From Sphingobacterium multivorum (GTDB taxonomy: Bacteria > Bacteroidota > Bacteroidia > Sphingobacteriales > Sphingobacteriaceae), in the NCBI RefSeq assembly GCF_900457465.1, contig NZ_UAUU01000011.1, positions 1,240,001 to 1,304,000 of the forward strand: a stretch of DNA of 64,000 nt. Reading direction: 5' to 3'. Positions 54,961-61,993 of the stretch are shown here, in pieces (position 1 is the stretch's first letter; the number at the start of each line of letters is the position of its first letter). Under the pieces are notes generated by a model. The model was not told the origin of the DNA, did no database searches, and was given only the letters and a program-made list of their open reading frames with translations. The position numbers and the translations under genes were made by a program.

Positions 54961-54995
54961 TTCTAGCGTCAATACGATGGTAGATAGCGCTAGAA
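54961..54995. promoter_or_regulatory. Inverted repeat upstream of the LacI gene
   Basis: Arms ttctagcg (54961-54968) and cgctagaa (54988-54995), the second overlapping the palindrome tagcgcta (54985-54992) with the central CG step usual in LacI operators. Autoregulation is inferred. Confidence 0.5.
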
Positions 54996-55136
54996 TTATT
55001 ATTGAATTATCGGTTAGTGTTTTTAATGTATTAAGCCCGAAAATTCTTGAAATTATAAAGATAAGATAAAAAACATGTTTTCAAATGGAGATCAAGAAAA
55101 GCGTTGTTGATGAAAAAGAAGTTTTCCGCAAGTGTT

Positions 55137-55475
55137 AAACAAGAAAAGCTAATCCTGCGATTAGCTTTTCTTTAGTGATCCCGCTGGGATTGGCTCAGCC
55201 CCTCATTTCCCAAGCGCACCCCTGAGCCTCCATTGGATCGAACCCGGCCGACCCTTCTTTCGAATCTTAATATCTTTAAAACAAGAAGAGCTAATCCTGC
55301 GATTAGCTCTTCTTTAGTGATCCCGCTGGGATTGGCTCAGCCCCTCATTTCCCAAGCACACCCCTGAGCCTCCATTGAATCGAACCCGGCCGACACTTCT
55401 TTCGAATCCTAATATCTTTAAAACAAGAAGAGCTAATCCTGCGATTAGCTCTTCTTTAGTGATCCCGCTGGGATT
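55137..55475. repeat. 142-bp tandem repeat carrying tRNA-Lys 3'-end fragments and terminators
   Basis: Units start at 55137, 55279 and 55421, exactly 142 bases apart; the third stops at 55475 inside the intact tRNA-Lys. Each contains a 14-bp hairpin (AAGAAnAGCTAATC ctgc GATTAGCTnTTCTT) next to the tRNA 3' end from the T-loop outwards (aatcccagcgggatca on the tRNA strand). Full units also hold a second stem, ggctcag/ctgagcc. The first and second units differ at only a handful of positions. In the hairpin, A-T in unit 1 is G-C in units 2 and 3, a paired change that keeps the stem. Confidence 0.85.
55425..55456 (-). terminator. tRNA-Lys terminator
   Basis: 14-bp hairpin just after the tRNA 3' end on the minus strand, followed by gttttaaag. 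Confidence 0.75.
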
Positions 55476-55532
55476 CGAACCCAGGACCCATACATTAAAA
55501 GTGTATTGCTCTACCAGCTGAGCTACGGAATC
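55460..55532 (-). tRNA. tRNA-Lys (anticodon TTT)
   Basis: 73 bases fold as a cloverleaf. The acceptor pairs GATTCCG with CGGGATC (one G:T) and the discriminator is A. D-arm AGCTCAGCTGGTAGAGC; anticodon stem ATACA/TGTAT with loop CTTTTAA giving anticodon TTT. T-arm CTGGG TTCGAAT CCCAG. CCA is not encoded. A strong promoter lies 22 bases upstream and a terminator directly downstream. Confidence 0.96.
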
Positions 55533-55554
55533 CTTTCTGTTTTTGAAAGTGATG

Positions 55555-55586
55555 CAAAGGTAGAATTTCTTTTGATATATGCCAAA
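55555..55586 (-). promoter_or_regulatory. tRNA-Lys promoter TTTG-N20-TACCTTTG
   Basis: Minus strand: TTTG (55586-55583), 20-base spacer, TACCTTTG (55562-55555). The best -33/-7 match in the window, 22 bases before the tRNA. Confidence 0.8.
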
Positions 55587-55649
55587 TTATAGCGTGCAAA
55601 TTTTGACGAAAAGGCCTTAACTGCTTAATAAATAAACGGATTATTTTTT

Positions 55650-56510
55650 TTATCGCGCTTTTTTTGCATGGATTATTCGGTCTGCTCCATTAATATCTTT
55701 TATGAGTTTGACCTGTTCAAATCCTTTTTTGACCATAAGTTCCTTCATTTCTGGACCGAGATATTGATTGATTTCAAAATATAGATCTCCATCTGGGGTT
55801 AAATGTTTCAAAGCAAAGGATGAAATAACATCATAAAAAATCAATGGAGCACTTTCTTCAATGAATAATGCGAGCTCAGGTTCATAAGCCAATACGTTTT
55901 GATTCATATGCTGCTTTTCTCCCGGGGTTATATAGGGCGGATTGGATACAATGATATTATAATGTTGGTCGGAGAAAATGTATTCCCATTCAAATATATC
56001 CGCATTGATAAATTGAACCTGAGTTTTTAAATTCTTAGCATTTTCTTGTGCTGTATTTATCGCCTCTTTTGAGATGTCTATCGTTGTTACTAGGGCATTA
56101 TTGAGATGCTTTGATAAGGTGATCGGGATGCAGCCAGAGCCAGTTCCGATATCTATAATTTTTAGGTTTTGAGAAGATTTGTGGTTTTTGATGATCAGAT
56201 CGACAAGTTCTTCAGTTTCCTGGCGTGGAATGAGGACCGATTCATTGACCTGGAAAACTTCACCATAAAAATCTGCTTTATTGAGTATGTACTGTATAGG
56301 TCTGTGCTTTTTTAGATCCTGAAGGATGCTAAGTACTTCAGTCTTATCCGCCTCCTTGACGATATCTGTTTTTCTCAATTGATAATTGGTTCTATTTAAC
56401 CCAAACTTTTCGGCAACAACCACTAAGAATATTGCTTTTATTTCATCCTCATCATATAACCCCTGAAGCTCATGTTGAAATAATAATTCGAAATCTTGAA
56501 GTATTTTCAT
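55650..56510 (-). CDS. prmC: Peptide chain release factor N5-glutamine methyltransferase
   Basis: Methylates the GGQ glutamine of RF1 and RF2. The 286 residues have the helical N-terminal domain, the SAM-binding IDIGTGSGCIPITLSKHL and the catalytic NPPY in IVSNPPYITPGE. LIPRQETEELVDLI precedes the SAM motif as usual. Complete and typical. The start codon is 4 bases from a -7 element (56515-56522), so the transcript should be leaderless. It is divergent from ribD. Confidence 0.94.
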   Translation of the reverse strand: MKILQDFELLFQHELQGLYDEDEIKAIFLVVVAEKFGLNRTNYQLRKTDIVKEADKTEVLSILQDLKKHRPIQYILNKADFYGEVFQVNESVLIPRQETEELVDLIIKNHKSSQNLKIIDIGTGSGCIPITLSKHLNNALVTTIDISKEAINTAQENAKNLKTQVQFINADIFEWEYIFSDQHYNIIVSNPPYITPGEKQHMNQNVLAYEPELALFIEESAPLIFYDVISSFALKHLTPDGDLYFEINQYLGPEMKELMVKKGFEQVKLIKDINGADRIIHAKKAR

Positions 56511-56514
56511 GTGT

Positions 56515-56522
56515 CAAAGGTA
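56515..56522 (-). promoter_or_regulatory. prmC -7 element 4 bases before the ATG
   Basis: TACCTTTG on the minus strand, then acac and the ATG. At N20 upstream the sequence is TGG, one base off TTG. Confidence 0.6.
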
Positions 56523-56531
56523 CGATTTTCA

Positions 56532-56539
56532 TAGATTTG
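56532..56539 (+). promoter_or_regulatory. ribD -7 element 5 bases before the ATG
   Basis: TAGATTTG ends 5 bases before the ATG at 56545. It and the prmC element lie back to back in the 34-base gap. Confidence 0.55.
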
Positions 56540-56544
56540 TATCC

Positions 56545-57591
56545 ATGGATATGCACAAGCAATATATGCATCGTTGTTTGGAACTGGCCCAAATGGGCGC
56601 GGGTTCAGTGAGTCCCAATCCAATGGTTGGGGCTGTCATTGTTTTGGACGGTAAAATTATCGGTGAAGGATATACTTCTCCATATGGTGGACCACACGCT
56701 GAGGTCAATGCGGTACAGCAGGTTGTGCAAAAGTATGGGGAAGAAGCAAAACGGCTTATCGAGGGAAGTATTTTTTATGTTAGCCTTGAACCTTGCGCGC
56801 ATTATGGAAAGACACCGCCATGTGCCAATATGATTGCAGAGCTAAAACCCTTAAAAGTCTATATCGCTTGTTTGGACCCTTTCGCCAAGGTGAATGGCAA
56901 GGGAGTTGAGATACTGCGCGAAGCAGGTATTGAAGTTGAAATTGGTTTACTGGAAAAAGAGGCTGTATGGCTCAACCGTCGGTTTTTTACACGTATTGGT
57001 CAATTCCGCCCATATGTTATTCTAAAATGGGCGCAGTCGAAGGACGGTTTTATGGGGATGCAAAATAAACAAATTTGGTTAAGCAATGCTGCTAGCCGAC
57101 AGTTGGTTCACCGCTGGAGATCAGAGGAAGATGCTATTTTGGTCGGTACAAATACCGCAGTTGTAGATAATCCCAGTCTGACCGTAAGAGAATGGCAGGG
57201 TAACAACCCATTGCGTATTCTTTTAGATAGAGATCTTGCCATTCCACTAGATGCCAATATTCTAGATGATCAAGCTGATACAATCGTCTTCAATGCTAAA
57301 AAGACAGATTGGACAGCAAATGTTAAGTATATTGAGCTTGAAAATTACGGGTTGTATCTGCCGCAGAATATTCTTTATCAACTATATTTAATGGATGTTC
57401 AGTCAATCATCATAGAAGGAGGGCGTGCTACGCTGCAAATGTTTATCGATGCGGATCTCTGGGATGAGGCGAGGGTGTTTGAAACCGAAAAAAAGCTATT
57501 TAATGGAATTACGGCTCCACAATTTAGTGGACAATTGCTTGAAAGTAAATTGGTTTCCAATGATCTTTTAAAGATCTATAAGAAACAGTGA
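56545..57591 (+). CDS. ribD: Bifunctional riboflavin deaminase/reductase RibD
   Basis: Second and third steps of riboflavin synthesis. About 348 residues: an N-terminal cytidine-deaminase-like domain with zinc ligands in GGPHAEVNAV and EPCAHYGKTPPCANMI, and a C-terminal reductase domain (PYVILKWAQSKDGFMG, AILVGTNTAVVDNPSLTVR, IIIEGGRATLQMFI). The frame is open from 56509, but the ATG at 56545 (MDMHKQYMHRCLELA) is the family start and follows the -7 element. No riboswitch was recognised in the tiny leader. Confidence 0.93.
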   Translation: MDMHKQYMHRCLELAQMGAGSVSPNPMVGAVIVLDGKIIGEGYTSPYGGPHAEVNAVQQVVQKYGEEAKRLIEGSIFYVSLEPCAHYGKTPPCANMIAELKPLKVYIACLDPFAKVNGKGVEILREAGIEVEIGLLEKEAVWLNRRFFTRIGQFRPYVILKWAQSKDGFMGMQNKQIWLSNAASRQLVHRWRSEEDAILVGTNTAVVDNPSLTVREWQGNNPLRILLDRDLAIPLDANILDDQADTIVFNAKKTDWTANVKYIELENYGLYLPQNILYQLYLMDVQSIIIEGGRATLQMFIDADLWDEARVFETEKKLFNGITAPQFSGQLLESKLVSNDLLKIYKKQ

Positions 57592-57655
57592 TTATTAAAT
57601 TGTATATTTAGGGAATTAAGCCATAGCCGGTTAATTTAATTCTTAAATTACAATT

Positions 57656-58939
57656 ATGTTAGTTACAGAAAACTTAATGCAGTTTATCTGGAAACTTCGG
57701 CTATTTCGTGCAAATGGGTTGCATTCTACGGATGGTGAACCCTTGGCCGTTGTTCATGTGGGGCAATACAATACAGATTCAGGCCCCGATTTCCTGATGT
57801 CACATATTAGGTGTAAAGATAATGATTGGTTTGGTCATGTCGAGATGCATATCCAATCTTCGGATTGGGATCGACATTGTCATCAAGAAGATGCCGTTTA
57901 TAATAACGTTATCTTACATGTGGTTTGGAGAAACGATAAAGTTATTTACCGAAATGACGGTACATCAATACCGACATTGGTGCTTTCGGAATATGTCGAA
58001 CAGCATCTGTTGGAACGGTATTCAACGATGATGAACGCAAAAAGTTCGATACCTTGTGAGTTTCAGTTTGGTTCAATTGATCTTTTTAAAAAATCCATGT
58101 GGCTGAGTACTTTAGCTGTTGAACGCCTAGAAATGAAGGTTCAACAAGTTTTGTTGATTTTAGATCAATTTAATACGGATTGGGAAAAAACGTTATGGGT
58201 ATGGATTTGCAGATGTATAGGATTAAAAGTTAATGCCGATACATTTCAGGAGCTTGGGGAGAAATTACCTTGGAACATTTTACAAAAATATCGTTCAAAC
58301 CTATTTAAAATAGAAGCTCTTTTCTTTGGGGTTAGTGGGTTGTTAATTCAGGAGTCAGGAAGCGAGTATATGAAGCAGTTAGCCGGTGAATTTGAGTATC
58401 AAAAGCATGTACACGGTATAGAGGTTGTTTATGGGGTTTGGAAGAGGATGAGAATGAGACCTTATAATTTTCCCGCACGGCGAATTGCTCAATTAGCTGT
58501 CTTGTTTAGCAAGAACGAGTTGGGCGTTGCTAAGATTTTGGCTGTCGATGATTTGGAAAGAGCTCGAAAATTATTTAAGATAGCGTCGCTAAGTGATTAT
58601 TTTGACGGACATTTTTCCTTTGGTACAAAAACGAAGATAAAAGAAACACTTCGGTTGGGTAATGAAACTATTGACACGCTTGTTATTAATGTGATTATTG
58701 TTTTTCTTTTTTCATACGGTAAATATTTCAGTATTCAGACCTATATTGATAGGGCCCTAACTCTTTTGGAGCAGCTTCCTTCAGAAAAAAATATGGTTGT
58801 GAGACAGTTTGCCCAATATGATTGGCATCTTCAAAGCGCATTGCAAAGTCAGGGGATTTTACAATTAAAGAGATTTTACTGTGATCGGAAACGCTGCCTT
58901 CATTGCAGAATCGGATGCGAAATTTTAAAAAGAAATTAA
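57656..58939 (+). CDS. DUF2851 family protein
   Basis: A 427-residue cytosolic protein of a Bacteroidota-enriched family with no known function. Family blocks are MQFIWKLRLF near the N-terminus, VGQYNTDSGPDFLMSHI, FGHVEMHIQSSDWDRHCH and NVILHVVWRND, suggestive of a nuclease-like fold with acidic and His residues. The end has Cys residues in a zinc-like pattern (FYCDRKRCLHCRIGCE). It follows ribD by 64 bases and converges with the ankyrin gene, overlapping it by 4 bases. Confidence 0.82.
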   Translation: MLVTENLMQFIWKLRLFRANGLHSTDGEPLAVVHVGQYNTDSGPDFLMSHIRCKDNDWFGHVEMHIQSSDWDRHCHQEDAVYNNVILHVVWRNDKVIYRNDGTSIPTLVLSEYVEQHLLERYSTMMNAKSSIPCEFQFGSIDLFKKSMWLSTLAVERLEMKVQQVLLILDQFNTDWEKTLWVWICRCIGLKVNADTFQELGEKLPWNILQKYRSNLFKIEALFFGVSGLLIQESGSEYMKQLAGEFEYQKHVHGIEVVYGVWKRMRMRPYNFPARRIAQLAVLFSKNELGVAKILAVDDLERARKLFKIASLSDYFDGHFSFGTKTKIKETLRLGNETIDTLVINVIIVFLFSYGKYFSIQTYIDRALTLLEQLPSEKNMVVRQFAQYDWHLQSALQSQGILQLKRFYCDRKRCLHCRIGCEILKRN

Positions 58940-59586
58940 TTTTTTAAGATCTCTGCGATCTCTTTATGGCCTTTTTCAAAGGCCAGGTCCATTGGAGCTA
59001 ACCCTGAAATATTGATGATTCTGGTGTCGGCTCCATTTTCGAGTAAGGCAACAATAAAATCGATATTACCATATTGGGCAGCGAAATGAAGTGGAGTTTC
59101 GCCAGTCGCTTGAATGGCATTGACATTAGCATTGGCCTCGATTAGCAACTTACCGATCTCTTCATTGTTGTTTGCAGCGGCAATATGTAGCGGAGTGGTG
59201 AGTTGTTCATTTTTGGTTACGACATTCGGATTGACTTTTTTGGACAGTAAAAGACGTACAATGTCTGTTTTGTTGAAATATGTTGCTAAAGTTAATGGCG
59301 TAAAGCCCTGTGACGACCATTCATTGACAACAGATGGTGCTTGCGAAATAATGGCCTCCAAGTATGAAGTTAACCCAGCCGCGCAAGCCTCATGGATAGT
59401 CATGGATTTGGTGTGTTGTAAAAGTATCCGTATGATCTGGGGTTTGTTGTAATAGCAAGCCAATAGTAGGGGAGAAATTCCATGACTCGTTGTTTCTTGT
59501 AAAAGTTCGGGATTCCCAATCAATAATAAGTCGATATCATGGCTTTTGCCTTCTTCAATATATTGTTCTAAAACGGAAAGGTTCAT
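58936..59586 (-). CDS. Ankyrin-repeat protein
   Basis: A 216-residue protein made of about six ankyrin repeats, for example GISPLLLACYYNKPQIIRIL, GFTPLTLATYFNKTDIVRLL and GETPLHFAAQYGNIDFIVAL. No signal peptide. Such proteins bind other proteins; the partner is unknown. The ORF overlaps the 3' end of the DUF2851 gene by 4 bases on the opposite strand. Confidence 0.9.
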   Translation of the reverse strand: MNLSVLEQYIEEGKSHDIDLLLIGNPELLQETTSHGISPLLLACYYNKPQIIRILLQHTKSMTIHEACAAGLTSYLEAIISQAPSVVNEWSSQGFTPLTLATYFNKTDIVRLLLSKKVNPNVVTKNEQLTTPLHIAAANNNEEIGKLLIEANANVNAIQATGETPLHFAAQYGNIDFIVALLENGADTRIINISGLAPMDLAFEKGHKEIAEILKN

Positions 59587-59802
59587 GTCTTAACAAATTG
59601 TCTAACGTTGTTACTAAAATAGACTTTATTGATGAGAATAAGCGTTTGATTTGCGAAAATATTTGTATTTAATTTTCCTTTGGATTGAACTGAAATTTGG
59701 AAGAAGTTTTTTTTTGCGGGGTGAATTGGATCTTAAAATCTGGGAAAAAGGAATTTTTAGGGTATTTTATATACACAAATGTGTAGTAATGCGCATAATG
59801 TT
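59587..59802. other. AT-rich intergenic stretch before the ubiX leader
   Basis: No ORF or RNA gene is recognised. It contains the promoter region of the ankyrin gene (not identifiable) and leads into the ubiX leader promoter at 59803. Confidence 0.4.
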
Positions 59803-59832
59803 TTTGTAAATTAAAAAGTAGATGTACTTTTG
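59803..59832 (+). promoter_or_regulatory. Promoter TTTG-N18-TACTTTTG before ubiX
   Basis: TTTG 59803-59806, 18-base spacer, TACTTTTG 59825-59832. The transcript should begin near 59837, giving a ~99-base leader. Confidence 0.6.
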
Positions 59833-59836
59833 TTAA

Positions 59837-59907
59837 GCCCCTCCCAAGGGCATGTTTTTCATAGGTAGATGTAGGGTCGGGTGTTTCTCACTACGACCCT
59901 TTTTTTA
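59837..59907 (+). ncRNA. Structured leader or small RNA ending in a terminator, upstream of ubiX
   Basis: After the promoter come a small hairpin gccc/gggc (59837-59851) and a terminator hairpin AGGGTCG (59873-59879) / CGACCCT (59894-59900), followed by T7. ubiX starts 29 bases later. It may be a transcription attenuator or a ~70-base free RNA. No known riboswitch class was recognised. Confidence 0.45.
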
Positions 59908-59935
59908 TAGCTTTGTTTTTATTATTTTAAAAGAG

Positions 59936-60505
59936 ATGTCTAAGAGAAAAATTGTTGTTGCCATTACTGGAGCTAGCGGCTCAATCTATGCTAAAGTTTT
60001 ACTTAAAAAACTATTGGTATTAAAAACACAGATCGCAGAGGTTGGGATTGTGATGTCGAATAATGCGAAGGATGTATGGCGTGCGGAGTTGGGCGATGAG
60101 AGTTATCAGGATGTGCCGTTCAAGTTTTATGACAAGGGTGATTTCTTTGCTCCTTTTGCATCAGGATCGGCTCGCTATGATACTATGATTGTCTGTCCGT
60201 GTTCAATGGGGACATTATCAAGGATAGCCCACGGTGTGTCTTCTGATTTGACAACCCGAGCGGCCGATGTCGTGCTAAAAGAGCGACGAAGATTGATTTT
60301 GGTTACCCGTGAGACACCACTAAGTATTATACATATCCAGAACATGAAATTGGTGACAGAGGCCGGAGGTATCATTTGTCCGGCATCACCTTCATTCTAT
60401 AGCTTACCAAAGACTTTGGACGAAGTCGCGGAAACCGTGGTTGATCGGATTTTGAGTCTTGCTGGGTTTGAATTTAAACATTATCAGTGGGGAGAAAATG
60501 CCTAG
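59936..60505 (+). CDS. ubiX: UbiX family flavin prenyltransferase
   Basis: Makes prenylated FMN, the cofactor of UbiD decarboxylases. The 189-residue protein has KIVVAITGASGSIYAKVLLK at the N-terminus, VCPCSMGTLSRIAHGVSSDL, RRRLILVTRETPLS and a C-terminal DRILSLAG. The frame is open from 59852 but MSKRKIVVAITG at 59936 is the family start. No ubiD is nearby. Expression may depend on the leader hairpin. Confidence 0.9.
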   Translation: MSKRKIVVAITGASGSIYAKVLLKKLLVLKTQIAEVGIVMSNNAKDVWRAELGDESYQDVPFKFYDKGDFFAPFASGSARYDTMIVCPCSMGTLSRIAHGVSSDLTTRAADVVLKERRRLILVTRETPLSIIHIQNMKLVTEAGGIICPASPSFYSLPKTLDEVAETVVDRILSLAGFEFKHYQWGENA

Positions 60506-60574
60506 TTATTCCTCGTTGAAATCTATTTTTAATGTTCTATAATAAATTTGTATTTTGTAACTTTGTTTCTCGAA

Positions 60575-60724
60575 ATGAAGCAATCACGAGCATCACGCGA
60601 AAAAGTTATTTATAGCTATATGATTTATAGTGATAAAGCCACTGTCTGTCCATTCTTACTTCGCTCGCTACCCGCTTCGATAAACAAGTTGTATCCTTTT
60701 AATTTCAATCACATTCATATATGA
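60575..60724 (+). CDS. Possible 49-codon leader ORF overlapping the dihydroorotase-homologue start
   Basis: ATG at 60575 opens 49 codons whose TGA (60722-60724) overlaps the next gene's ATG (60721) as ATGA. The peptide begins MKQSRASREK and has no family resemblance. TAACTTTG (60558-60565) lies 9 bases before it. The overlap suggests translational coupling, but chance cannot be excluded. Confidence 0.35.
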   Translation: MKQSRASREKVIYSYMIYSDKATVCPFLLRSLPASINKLYPFNFNHIHI

Positions 60725-61989
60725 AAAGCTTATTGATTACTTCTGTTAAAGTAATTTTACCTGGTAACGAATTTCATCAGCAGCAAGTTGATGTATTTAT
60801 CGAAAAGGGAAAGATTGCACAGATTGGAAAATCTGTCAAAGTAGCTGATAAAAACATAGAAACCTTAGATGGTGCCGGAAAAGTTTTAGCGCCAGGTTTT
60901 TTTGACCTACATGCCAATTTTGGAGAACCTGGATTAGAAACCAAAGAAGACATCGTTAGTGGAAGCGCAGCAGCTGCTGCTGGAGGATTTACTGGAGTAG
61001 CCGTAATGCCTAATACCGAACCGGCGATTCAAAGCCGTTCCGAGGTTGCACTTATTGTCAATACAGCGAAAGGAAATATTGTTGATGTACATCCAATTGG
61101 AGCGATCAGTAAAAAGAGAGAAGGGAAAGAACTGGCCGAGCTATTTGATATGAAGCAAACGGGTGCTGTCGCTTTTAGTGATGGAAACAGGAGTGTACAG
61201 CAGGCGGGATTAATGAGCAGAGCGTTGTTATACGCTAAGGGATTCGATGGATTGATTTTTTCACATGCTGAAGATGAGTCTATGGCAGGTGGAAACAAAA
61301 TGAATGAAGGTGCGATGAGTACTTATTTGGGAATGAAAGGTATTCCTAACCTGGCCGAATCGTTAATGGTTTCTCGTGATCTGTATTTAGCGGAATATAC
61401 TGGAGCTCCAATTCATTTTGCATCCATCAGCACTCCAGAAGCTGTCGATCTGATAAAAAAAGCGAAAGCAAAAGGTCTTCCAGTAACATGTGATGTTGCT
61501 GCACATCAATTGGTGTTTACTGATGATGATATTGTCGGTTTTGATAGTAATTATAAGGTAAGCCCCCCATTACGCACAAAGGCAGATCTGAAGGTATTAC
61601 TTAAAGGCGTTAAGGACGGTACTATCGATGCTGTCGTTTCGCAACACACACCGCATGAAATAGAATTTAAGAATGTTGAATTCCATATTGCAAAAAATGG
61701 AATTATTGGACTGCAGACCGTATTACCACTCTTGATTCGTGCTGGATTAAATGAAGAACAAATTGTCAATAGTCTTTCAGTTAGACCCCGGCAGATTCTA
61801 GGACTTGAAGTTCCTCTTATTGAGGAGGGAGCAATAGCCAATCTTGTCGTATTTGACCCTGTGAAGATTTGGAACTTCGATGAAACAACAAATAGATCTA
61901 AATCTAAAAATTCTCCATTATTTGGACAGACTTTAAAAGGTGCTGTCGAATTGATCATCAATAATAATCAAATCATAAAAAACGATTAA
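60721..61989 (+). CDS. Dihydroorotase homologue, possibly non-catalytic
   Basis: A 422-residue amidohydrolase-fold protein of the class I dihydroorotase family. Family landmarks are GKVLAPGFFDLHANFGEPG, VMPNTEPAIQ, SHAEDES, HFASISTPEA and the PPLRTKADL segment. Key residues differ: the metal motif HxH reads HAN, the following substrate Arg is Gly (FGEPG for LREPG), and the metal/catalytic Asp of TDHAPH is Gln (SQHTPH). This resembles inactive PyrC-like partners of aspartate transcarbamoylase. An active enzyme with altered chemistry is possible. It starts a run with the 224-residue and DUF4199 genes. Confidence 0.85.
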   Translation: MKSLLITSVKVILPGNEFHQQQVDVFIEKGKIAQIGKSVKVADKNIETLDGAGKVLAPGFFDLHANFGEPGLETKEDIVSGSAAAAAGGFTGVAVMPNTEPAIQSRSEVALIVNTAKGNIVDVHPIGAISKKREGKELAELFDMKQTGAVAFSDGNRSVQQAGLMSRALLYAKGFDGLIFSHAEDESMAGGNKMNEGAMSTYLGMKGIPNLAESLMVSRDLYLAEYTGAPIHFASISTPEAVDLIKKAKAKGLPVTCDVAAHQLVFTDDDIVGFDSNYKVSPPLRTKADLKVLLKGVKDGTIDAVVSQHTPHEIEFKNVEFHIAKNGIIGLQTVLPLLIRAGLNEEQIVNSLSVRPRQILGLEVPLIEEGAIANLVVFDPVKIWNFDETTNRSKSKNSPLFGQTLKGAVELIINNNQIIKND

Positions 61990-61993
61990 AACC

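Noticed and set aside
55137..55420. Additional tRNA genes or a CRISPR array in the 142-bp repeats
   Set aside because: Only the 3' portion of tRNA-Lys is repeated, without anticodon or D arms. The unit length, the small copy number and near-identity of the 'spacers' do not fit CRISPR.
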